Assembly: GCA_023436385.1 (NCBI GenBank)
Contig: JAEZJH010000550.1
Location: 1-8,701, forward strand
Reading direction: 5' to 3'
Length of the DNA stretch: 8,701 nt
Source of the DNA: Pseudomonadota bacterium
GTDB taxonomy: Bacteria; Myxococcota; Myxococcia; Myxococcales; Vulgatibacteraceae
Shown here: one piece after another, positions 1 to 6,035 of the stretch
Numbering within the stretch: position 1 is the stretch's first letter
Layout of the letters: every line of letters begins with the position of its first letter
Position numbers and translations under genes: made by a program
The notes under the pieces: model-generated
The model's input: only the letters and a program-made list of their open reading frames with translations
Databases searched by the model: none
What the model was told of the DNA's origin: nothing

Positions 1-2834
1 GGTTGCCCGTGGTCGTCGAAGAGCTCCAGGTCGAGGCCCGGTATACCGGAACCGTCCGGATCGACGCAGCCTCCGACCATCCCGGCGTAGAGCCGGAAGG
101 TGTATTCGAGGCCGGCGATCGCCGAAAACGCAAACCAGTCCGGATCCACGTCGGCACCGATGCGTCCGGTGACGAGGCCGGTTGGCCCCACGGGATCCGC
201 CTGGCCGAGCAGGTTGTTCGGCTCGCTCTCCGCCGCTTCCAGGGTACAGGTGGACGAGCAGCCGTCCCCGGCCACCGGGTTTCCGTCGTCGCACTCTTCC
301 GGCAAGACCGCTTCGCCGTCGCCGCACACCAGCGGCTTCACCCGGAGCGTGAACGCCCCCGTCTCCGGCGGCAACTTCCATAGCTGCTCGAGCACCACCC
401 AGACCACTTCCCCGGCGGCCAGCTCCCGGACTAGGACCCGGGGGCTGCCGGAATGCACGTGGTGCCGGCAGGCCAGCTCGGTGGCCGTCGTACAGGCGGC
501 GCCGTTCCGGAGCGAGAGGGCGGTCCCGGTGCTCCTGTCTCCCGTCTGCACGAAGGAGTACCGCCCGGCGGTCGGGGCCACGAAACGCGCGATCAGATCC
601 TGGTTCGTCTCGTAGCCGCAGCTCGAGCCGAAGTCGGTGGTTCCCCGGGAGAGCCATCCCGACCAGACGGCCTCCCGGCGTGACCCGTCCCACGCCAGCG
701 TCCAGGGGTTGGTGCAACTCGTCCCGGCGGAGCTGCAGTCGGAACGGCAGTTGTCGTCGTCGGCGCTGTTTCCGTCGTCGCACTCCTCTCCCAGGCCGAC
801 CACCCCGTCGCCGCAGGTCACCCGCTGCACCGCCAGCGAAAAGGGGCCGTGGGCGGAGAACTCCTGGGTGTCGCCGTCGACGATCGGCCAGACCGTCTCC
901 CCCTGGGCCAGCCTCAAGCGGACGGTGGGCATGCCGGCGGAAGAATCGGCGCAGGCCCGCTCGCTCCTCGAGGCGCAGCTCCCGCCGACGACCGACAGCA
1001 CCGGGGCCCAGAGGGGATCGAGTTTGTAGGTTCTGGGCACCTCCAGCCGGAACACCCAGTCGCCCGACGACGGCGCGGTGAACGCGCCATACAGCTCCGG
1101 GCTCTCCCCGGTGTGGCCACAGCTGGCGGTGAAGGTCGCGGCGCCGATCGTGGTGTCTGCCTCCCACTGGTAGCGGCCGTCGGGCCCCGGCTCCAGGTCC
1201 AACCGGAACGGCGTCTCGCAGCTCCTGCCGGCCAGGAGGCACTCCGGCGTGCAGTTGTCGGCGCCGAGGACCTCGCCGTCGTCGCACTCCTCCCAGGGCT
1301 GGATCACCTCGTCGCCGCAGGTCGACCGACAGGTGCCGGTCGTGCAACCGGCGACCTCGCAGACGCAGAGGCCGGTTGTGCAAACGCCGAAGCGCTCCGG
1401 TGGATCGCAGTCCTCCCCGACGGGCAGGAGTCGGACGCAGCTGCCCAACCCGTCGGCGTCGGGGTCGTGGCAGACCAACCCCTCGGCGCAGCTTCCGGCG
1501 GTCTCGTCGCCAGCGCAGGCGGCCCCGGGGGGAAGCGTCGGGACGATCTCGAGCCGGACCTCGAACGGCCCGGGTGCGCCGGCGGCGGCCTCCACCACGA
1601 ACCAGCGGATCTGGTCCGCGGGCGTCACGCCGGCGACCGCCACCGCCTCCTCACCGGGACCGGGCGCCTGCACACAGGCGAGCGAGCCGCGAGCGCACTC
1701 GGGGCGGATTCCCACCGCCGGCGTGAAGCCCCCGTCGACGCTCCGGACCCGCACCACCAGATTGCCGGCCCGTGGGATGGGGAGCGCGAACAACCGATCG
1801 ACGGGGCCGCCCTGGACGCAAGGGAGGCCCTGGCGGTTCGCGGCGCCGACCAGGGTGTCTTCGAGGAGCAACTCCTCGCCGCTCCAGGGCGCTCCCCCGG
1901 TGGCGTCGACCGGCCTCTCCGACTCCCACTGGCAGTAGTCGACGTGGAAGACACACTCGTGGCAACCGTCGAAGCGGTCGTCGTCGGCGTCGTCGCACGT
2001 CTCGCCGGCCTCGCCATCGACGACGCCGTCTCCGCAGCTCGGCCGGACACAGGTGGTACGGCAAGTGTCGGGCGCCGTGTCGCTGGCCTCCTCGCCCGCG
2101 TCGCACTCCTCGCCGGGATCGGTCACCCCGTCTCCGCAGCGGGGAACGACGCAGCCGGTCCGACACGCGCCGGGCCGCCGGTCGTCGTTGGCGGCGCCCG
2201 CGTCACAGCCCTCACCGGCGTCCCGGACGCCGTCGCCGCACCGGGAGGGGGTGCAGTCGGAGCGGCACCGGTTCGCCTCCACGTCGCTGTTGGCGGGGCC
2301 GTCGTCGCAGGTCTCGCCTAGATCCAAGACACCATCGCCGCAGGAGGCCGGCGAGCAGGAGGTCCGGCAGGCGTCCGGCAATACGTCGCTGTTGCCGGCG
2401 CCGTCGTCGCACTCCTCCCCCTCGTCCTCGACGCCGTCGCCGCAGTGGGCCCGGAGGCAACTCGAACGACAGGCGCCGGGGCGTTCGTCGGAGTTGCCGG
2501 CGCCGTCGTCACACTCCTCCCCCTCGTCCTCGACGCCGTCGCCGCAGTGGGCGGCGACGCAGCCGCTCCGGCAGGCGCCGGGGCGTTCGTCGGAGTTGCC
2601 GGTGCCCTCGTCGCACTCCTCGCCGGTGTCCCGGATCCCGTCACCGCAGGTCGGACGCAGGCAGTTCTCCCGGCAGGCGTCGGGAAGCGCGGCGTTGGCC
2701 GATCCGTCGTCGCAGGCCTCGCCGGGATCGACGTGGCCATCGCCGCAGCGAGGGCGGGCGCCCGACACGGAGGAGTTGTTGCAGCCGATCGAGGCGGCGA
2801 CCACGGCGACCAGGAACAGGACGCGCGGCTTCAT
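1..2834 (-). CDS. Myxococcus-type cysteine-rich repeat lipoprotein with PPC-like C-terminus (3' end outside window)
   Basis: The reading frame is open from the ATG at 2834 to the left edge (944 codons, no stop), so the C-terminus is missing. The start follows a GGAG ribosome site by 5 bases. Residues 1-18 (MKPRVLFLVAVVAASIGC) look like a lipoprotein signal with C18 as lipidated cysteine, although the -3 residue is Ser rather than the usual Leu. Residues 30-294 hold eight CGDG...GE-x-CDDG...C-x3-C repeats. Three more repeats start at C506, C674 and C837, separating beta-rich segments that carry PPC-like 'AGRYSF' or 'SGDWVF' strands. From about residue 868 a bacterial PPC-type domain begins (SEPNN, then a D-x-D-W-F-A-F strand). 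Repeats of this family are known from myxobacterial secreted proteins, where paired cysteines probably form disulfides. The upstream paralog has the same plan and 981 residues, so roughly 40 residues are probably missing here. Location at the outer membrane surface and a binding or structural role are inferences; no catalytic motif is visible. Confidence 0.9.
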   Translation of the reverse strand, partial: MKPRVLFLVAVVAASIGCNNSSVSGARPRCGDGHVDPGEACDDGSANAALPDACRENCLRPTCGDGIRDTGEECDEGTGNSDERPGACRSGCVAAHCGDGVEDEGEECDDGAGNSDERPGACRSSCLRAHCGDGVEDEGEECDDGAGNSDVLPDACRTSCSPASCGDGVLDLGETCDDGPANSDVEANRCRSDCTPSRCGDGVRDAGEGCDAGAANDDRRPGACRTGCVVPRCGDGVTDPGEECDAGEEASDTAPDTCRTTCVRPSCGDGVVDGEAGETCDDADDDRFDGCHECVFHVDYCQWESERPVDATGGAPWSGEELLLEDTLVGAANRQGLPCVQGGPVDRLFALPIPRAGNLVVRVRSVDGGFTPAVGIRPECARGSLACVQAPGPGEEAVAVAGVTPADQIRWFVVEAAAGAPGPFEVRLEIVPTLPPGAACAGDETAGSCAEGLVCHDPDADGLGSCVRLLPVGEDCDPPERFGVCTTGLCVCEVAGCTTGTCRSTCGDEVIQPWEECDDGEVLGADNCTPECLLAGRSCETPFRLDLEPGPDGRYQWEADTTIGAATFTASCGHTGESPELYGAFTAPSSGDWVFRLEVPRTYKLDPLWAPVLSVVGGSCASRSERACADSSAGMPTVRLRLAQGETVWPIVDGDTQEFSAHGPFSLAVQRVTCGDGVVGLGEECDDGNSADDDNCRSDCSSAGTSCTNPWTLAWDGSRREAVWSGWLSRGTTDFGSSCGYETNQDLIARFVAPTAGRYSFVQTGDRSTGTALSLRNGAACTTATELACRHHVHSGSPRVLVRELAAGEVVWVVLEQLWKLPPETGAFTLRVKPLVCGDGEAVLPEECDDGNPVAGDGCSSTCTLEAAESEPNNLLGQADPVGPTGLVTGRIGADVDPDWFAFSAIAGLEYTFRLYAGMVGGCVDPDGSGIPGLDLELFDDHGQ
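1953..2747 (-). repeat. Eight-unit cysteine repeat array in the second lipoprotein gene
   Basis: Units start at residues 30, 63, 97, 131, 165, 199, 233 and 267. Units two to seven are 34 residues (102 bp). Unit one is 33 residues, with one position lost in the NSD region. Unit eight is degenerate, with an inserted GEAGE and an acidic DDADDD stretch. The number and phase of units match the array in the upstream paralog, so the array probably predates the gene duplication. Confidence 0.92.
2401..2604 (-). repeat. Recently duplicated pair of 102-bp repeat units
   Basis: The stretches 2401-2502 and 2503-2604 are adjacent tandem copies. By direct comparison they differ at 13 of 102 positions, and 11 of those fall in one 20-base window encoding the linker after the last cysteine. 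The flanking 82 bases differ at only two positions. Other units of the array are visibly more divergent. This suggests a recent duplication or gene conversion of one unit. Confidence 0.8.
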
Positions 2835-2839
2835 GGGGG

Positions 2840-2843
2840 CTCC
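2840..2843 (-). promoter_or_regulatory. Ribosome binding site of the second lipoprotein gene of the operon
   Basis: On the minus strand the 12-base gap between the two paralogs reads TTCGGAGCCCCC, then ATG. The GGAG core lies 5 bases before the start. This fixes the start of the downstream gene at 2834, and the short gap supports co-transcription with the gene ending at 2847. Confidence 0.7.
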
Positions 2844-2846
2844 GAA

Positions 2847-5792
2847 TTACCGGCGGCGGATGTCCAGGAAATACGAGACCTCGGCCCCGGCCTCGTCGAG
2901 CCGGAGGAAGTGCCGACCGGAGGTCCGGGCCACGTGGACCAGGGTCCGGCATGGGCTCGAGGCCTCCCGGCGATCGACCAGGTCCCCGTCGGGCCCGTAG
3001 AGCCAGAGCGCCAGAGCGGTTCCCTCGGGCCGGAGACAGGAGCCGTAGGCACCGAAGAAGGTGCGGATGGTGTAGACGGACCCCGCCACCAGGTCCACCG
3101 CCAGGTAGTCGCGGTCCCCGGGGGTGAGGGTCCCCGCCACCGCCACGTCCATCGGCACGACCTGGGCCTGCGACCGGAGGTCGTTGGGCTCCACCTCCGC
3201 CACGGGAACGAGCCGGCAGTCCGCGTCGCAGGCGTCCCCGGGAACGGTGTTGCCGTCGTCGCACTCCTCCGGCGGGGCCACCACCCCGTCCCCGCAGACC
3301 ATCCGCCGGACCTGCAGGAGGAATGGGTCGGTGGAGGAGACGAAGATCCAGATTCGCTCGCCTGCCGCCAGCGTGGCCTCGAGGGCCAGGGGATCCAAGA
3401 CCGACCTTTGCCCGCAGGCCAGCTCCGTCCCCCCGGTACAGCTTCCGGGGCGCAGACCGAGGGCCAAACCTCCCTCGATCAGCGCGAACGAGTACCGACC
3501 CGCCACCGGCGCGGTGAACAAGGCGACGGCGTCCGGGGGCGAGGTGCTGCCGCAGGACGGGGGCGAACCCGGGCGGTAGTACGCGGGCGAGCCGTGCCAC
3601 TCCGAGATCCCCCGGGCATCCGGCGGCGGTAAGGGATACGGAGTGCTGCAGTCGTCGCCGGGGAGGGTGCAGTCGGCGAGGCATCGGTCGCCGCCCGACC
3701 CGTTCCCGTCGTCGCACTCCTCCCCGCCCTCGACCACGCCGTTTCCGCAGCTCTCGCCGATCAGGGTGAGGGTGAAGGGACCGCGGTGCTTCGCGGGATC
3801 GCCGCCGTCCCCGCCGCCGGCGGCATCCACCACCGCGAAGATCCGTTGCCCGGCGACGAGATCGAAGGAGACCGACCGGTCGACCCAACTCGTGGTGGTC
3901 CCGCAGGCGACCGGGAGGGCCATCTGGTCGCAGGTCTCGAGCACGGCCAGGCTCACCAGCCACCTCGCCGTCTCCGGCGTGACCACCGAGAGGTGATAAC
4001 GGCCCGTCTCCGGCGCGACGAAGACGGCGACTTGGTCCGGCCACGCCGACCCCGCGCCACACATCCCGCCCAATGTGTGCTCCGACCGGGAGGTATCCCC
4101 GAGCCACTCCGCCCGGTGGGCCTGCGGGTCCCAGGTGGAGTTGAGATCGAAGGGGCCCGCGCAGTTGGTCGGCTGCCCGATACATTCGGGCGAGCACGTA
4201 TCCCCCTCGAATTGGTTGCCGTCGTCGCACTCCTCCCAGGATTGGCGTCGGCCGTCGCCGCACGACGGACCGCAGCGGCCCTCGCGGCAGGCGAGCGGAG
4301 GACCGCACCGGTCGGCGAGGCCGGCCGGATCGCAGGCGTCGCCCTCGCCCAGCAACGGGACGCAGGTTCCCGTGCCGCCGCCGTCGGGATCGCCGCAGGT
4401 CAGGTTCTGGCCCGGATCGCAGCGCCCGAGCCAGCCGTCCACCGTGCAGGCGGCACCCGCCGCGAGGTGCGGGCGGACATCCACCCGCAGCACGAAGTGG
4501 CCCTCGTAAATCCAGTCGCTGGTCCGGGTCACCTCGAGGAAGACCACCCCGAGGTTGGGCGAGACGTCGGGGACGATCACGCGCACCGTCTCCGAGCCCA
4601 GCGGCGCCTTCTCGCAGACCACCGGAGCCGCGGTGCAGGACCGCCAGACTCCCAGGACGCCCCGGTCCTCCGTTTCCAGCTCCAGCTCGGCGACGAGATC
4701 CCCGGCCACCGGAATCCGGTAGGCGAAGAAGGCCGCCCGGTTCGAACCACAGGCGTGGGTGGCCGCGTCGGCTCCACTCACCAGCAGGGAGGAGGTGACG
4801 ACGAACCCGGTCCCGTGCGGCTCCCCGACCTCCCGGAGATCGAGGACGGGGACGTCGTCGCTCCACTCGCCGGCCGGGATGCAGACCTCCGGCGCCTGCA
4901 CCCGACAATGCCGCGAGCAGCCGTCGTCGCCCAGCGGCACGCCGTCGTCGCACTCTTCCCCGAGGTCGACGACGCCATCCCCGCAGGTGGGAAGCAGGCA
5001 GCTCGACCGGCAGGCATCGGGAAGGGTGTCGCTGTTTCCCGGACCGTCGTCGCAGCCCTCACCGCCGTCGACCGTGCCGTCCCCGCAGCTCGCCGGAACA
5101 CAGGTCCGGCGGCAGGCGTCCGGAGCGGTGTCGCTGTTCTCCGGGCCGTCGTCGCAACTTTCGCCCGGGCCGATCACACCGTCGCCGCAGTGGGGGCGCC
5201 GGCAGGTGGTGCGGCAGGCCTCGGGAGCGAGGTCGTCGTTGGCCTCCCCGTCGTCGCACTCCTCCCCGGGATCGACGACGCCGTCGCCGCAGGTGGAGCG
5301 CAGGCAGTTGGTCTTACAGGCGCCCGGGACCGCGTCGCCGTTGGCCTCGCCGTCGTCGCACTCCTCGCCGGGATCGACCACGCCGTCCCCGCACCCCGGG
5401 GGAACGCAGGTCGTCCGGCAGGCTCCGGGCTGGACGTCGCTGTTGGCGGCGCCGTCGTCACAGCCCTCGCCCTCCTCGCGGATCCCGTCGCCGCAGCCGC
5501 TCCTTAGGCACGTCGTGCGGCAAGCCGGGGAGCGTTGGTCGCTGTTGTCCGGGCCGTCGTCGCATTCCTCCCCGGGATCGATCACGCCGTCGCCGCAACC
5601 GGCGGGGGTGCAATCGGAACGGCAGGCCCCGGGGACCAGGTCGCTGTTCTCCTTGCCCCTGTCGCAGGCCTCCCCGGAGTCGAGCTTCCCGTTTCCGCAG
5701 CGGACCCCGGCGGAGGGCGCCTCCCCGCAGGCCGAGAGGATCAGGAGGATCAACGCGAACGGGCCCGGGAAGAGACGCGACATGGTCGGCAT
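2847..5792 (-). CDS. Myxococcus-type cysteine-rich repeat lipoprotein with PPC-like C-terminus (complete)
   Basis: Complete 981-residue frame ending in TAA at 2847-2849. Two in-frame ATGs exist, at 5792 and 5783. Neither has a convincing Shine-Dalgarno, and the shorter form (MSRLFPGPFALILLILSAC) is an equally good lipoprotein signal. The lipobox is LSAC, with C22 of the long form as acylated cysteine. Residues 32-299 hold eight cysteine repeats, seven of them exactly 34 residues (CGDG-x4-GEECDDG-x2-NSD-x4-ACR-x2-C type). Three canonical repeats of the 'CDDGN...GD-x-C-x3-C' type start at C511, C682 and C833. Between them lie beta-rich segments at about 304-440, 544-679 and 715-829, and a cysteine-dense stretch at 449-508. 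Residues 866-979 resemble a PPC domain (EVEPND, GDRDYLAVDLVAGSVYTI). There are 67 cysteines in all, 66 besides the lipid anchor, an even number that fits full disulfide pairing in an exported protein. It is first in a two-gene operon with its paralog. Function is unknown; a cell-surface binding or structural role is an inference. Confidence 0.93.
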   Translation of the reverse strand: MPTMSRLFPGPFALILLILSACGEAPSAGVRCGNGKLDSGEACDRGKENSDLVPGACRSDCTPAGCGDGVIDPGEECDDGPDNSDQRSPACRTTCLRSGCGDGIREEGEGCDDGAANSDVQPGACRTTCVPPGCGDGVVDPGEECDDGEANGDAVPGACKTNCLRSTCGDGVVDPGEECDDGEANDDLAPEACRTTCRRPHCGDGVIGPGESCDDGPENSDTAPDACRRTCVPASCGDGTVDGGEGCDDGPGNSDTLPDACRSSCLLPTCGDGVVDLGEECDDGVPLGDDGCSRHCRVQAPEVCIPAGEWSDDVPVLDLREVGEPHGTGFVVTSSLLVSGADAATHACGSNRAAFFAYRIPVAGDLVAELELETEDRGVLGVWRSCTAAPVVCEKAPLGSETVRVIVPDVSPNLGVVFLEVTRTSDWIYEGHFVLRVDVRPHLAAGAACTVDGWLGRCDPGQNLTCGDPDGGGTGTCVPLLGEGDACDPAGLADRCGPPLACREGRCGPSCGDGRRQSWEECDDGNQFEGDTCSPECIGQPTNCAGPFDLNSTWDPQAHRAEWLGDTSRSEHTLGGMCGAGSAWPDQVAVFVAPETGRYHLSVVTPETARWLVSLAVLETCDQMALPVACGTTTSWVDRSVSFDLVAGQRIFAVVDAAGGGDGGDPAKHRGPFTLTLIGESCGNGVVEGGEECDDGNGSGGDRCLADCTLPGDDCSTPYPLPPPDARGISEWHGSPAYYRPGSPPSCGSTSPPDAVALFTAPVAGRYSFALIEGGLALGLRPGSCTGGTELACGQRSVLDPLALEATLAAGERIWIFVSSTDPFLLQVRRMVCGDGVVAPPEECDDGNTVPGDACDADCRLVPVAEVEPNDLRSQAQVVPMDVAVAGTLTPGDRDYLAVDLVAGSVYTIRTFFGAYGSCLRPEGTALALWLYGPDGDLVDRREASSPCRTLVHVARTSGRHFLRLDEAGAEVSYFLDIRRR
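4896..5699 (-). repeat. Eight-unit cysteine repeat array in the first lipoprotein gene (102-bp period)
   Basis: Seven coding units of exactly 102 bp (34 residues) and a shorter, divergent eighth unit run in frame from C32. Each unit encodes CGDG, a four-residue linker, GE-x-CDDG, usually NSD, then ACR-x2-C, giving four cysteines per unit. The strict spacing suggests a regular rod or stalk. The eighth unit, ending in DDGCSRHC, shifts toward the canonical short repeat and leads into the first beta-rich segment. Confidence 0.93.
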
Positions 5793-5878
5793 CCGGTGTG
5801 GTTTGCCGGGATGCTAGCCGTTCCTCGCCGAGGGGTCGTTCGCGCGCACCAGAGCCCTCCTCACCATTTGGGGCGATC

Positions 5879-5907
5879 GGTATACCTGTCCGTTTTCGCA
5901 CATTTCA
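5879..5907 (-). promoter_or_regulatory. Possible sigma70-like promoter for the leftward operon
   Basis: Read on the minus strand, TATACC (plus 5879-5884) resembles a -10 box. Seventeen bases upstream lies TGAAAT (plus 5902-5907), which is a poor -35. This would give a leader of about 80 bases ahead of the ATG at 5792. The -10 match is reasonable and the -35 match is weak, so this is only a candidate; an alternative sigma factor is equally possible. Confidence 0.3.
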
Positions 5908-5978
5908 CGTGCGTCCAATTCTTTCGTGTCGGCGAGCGCGCGTTCGCAGGGCCGAGGGCGCGGAGCGGAGCGACCGAG

Positions 5979-6008
5979 AGGACAGCCGCTCCCGCCGGGC
6001 GCTAGACT
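5979..6008 (+). promoter_or_regulatory. Weak candidate promoter for the CxxC lipoprotein gene
   Basis: AGGACA (5979-5984, four matches to TTGACA) is followed after 18 bases by TAGACT (6003-6008, four matches to TATAAT). Transcription would begin about 20 bases before the ATG at 6036, just ahead of the ribosome site. Matches of this quality are common by chance, and a start further upstream in the A/T-richer stretch near 5890-5930 cannot be excluded. Confidence 0.2.
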
Positions 6009-6022
6009 GCGCTCTTTCCCGG

Positions 6023-6030
6023 GGAGGAGG
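6023..6030 (+). promoter_or_regulatory. Strong Shine-Dalgarno of the CxxC-repeat lipoprotein gene
   Basis: GGAGGAGG is followed by the 5-base spacer CCCGA and then ATG. This near-ideal site decides the start at 6036. It is markedly stronger than anything seen ahead of the divergent gene at 5792, so the two sides of the locus may be translated at different efficiencies. Confidence 0.85.
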
Positions 6031-6035
6031 CCCGA

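Larger units (their letters stand above)
5793..6035. promoter_or_regulatory. Shared divergent intergenic control region
   Basis: These 243 bases separate the leftward two-gene lipoprotein operon from the rightward CxxC lipoprotein gene, so promoters for both directions should lie here. The part from about 5865 to 5935 is visibly richer in A/T than the surrounding coding DNA, as expected for a promoter. It holds an 8-bp palindrome GGTATACC (5879-5886) and a short inverted repeat CGCAC-N7-GTGCG (5897-5913). Either could be an operator, but both are short enough to arise by chance. No small coding frame or RNA gene is recognisable. Confidence 0.6.

Noticed and set aside
38..49. 12-bp perfect palindrome CCGGTATACCGG
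   Set aside because: It lies inside the PPC-like domain coding region, where it encodes Ser-Gly-Ile-Pro-Gly across the codons. A regulatory role there is unlikely, and the similarity to GGTATACC at 5879 is probably chance.
849..2321. 490-codon plus-strand open frame
   Set aside because: It lies antisense to the second lipoprotein gene, which keeps coherent repeats and domains throughout. The frame has no ribosome site and no recognisable domain.
2641..4953. 770-codon minus-strand open frame overlapping both lipoprotein genes
   Set aside because: It is out of frame with the repeat coding, very rich in Arg, Gly and Pro, and spans the gap between the two true genes. It is a shadow.
3786..5507. 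573-codon plus-strand open frame with internal repetition (VVALLPGIDDAVAAGG-like)
   Set aside because: The repetition is the antisense reflection of the 102-bp cysteine repeats, and no start signal or domain supports it.
4896..5699. Regular 102-bp spacing suggesting a CRISPR or satellite array
   Set aside because: The whole unit is coding and in frame, units vary along their length, and there are no short identical repeats with unique spacers.
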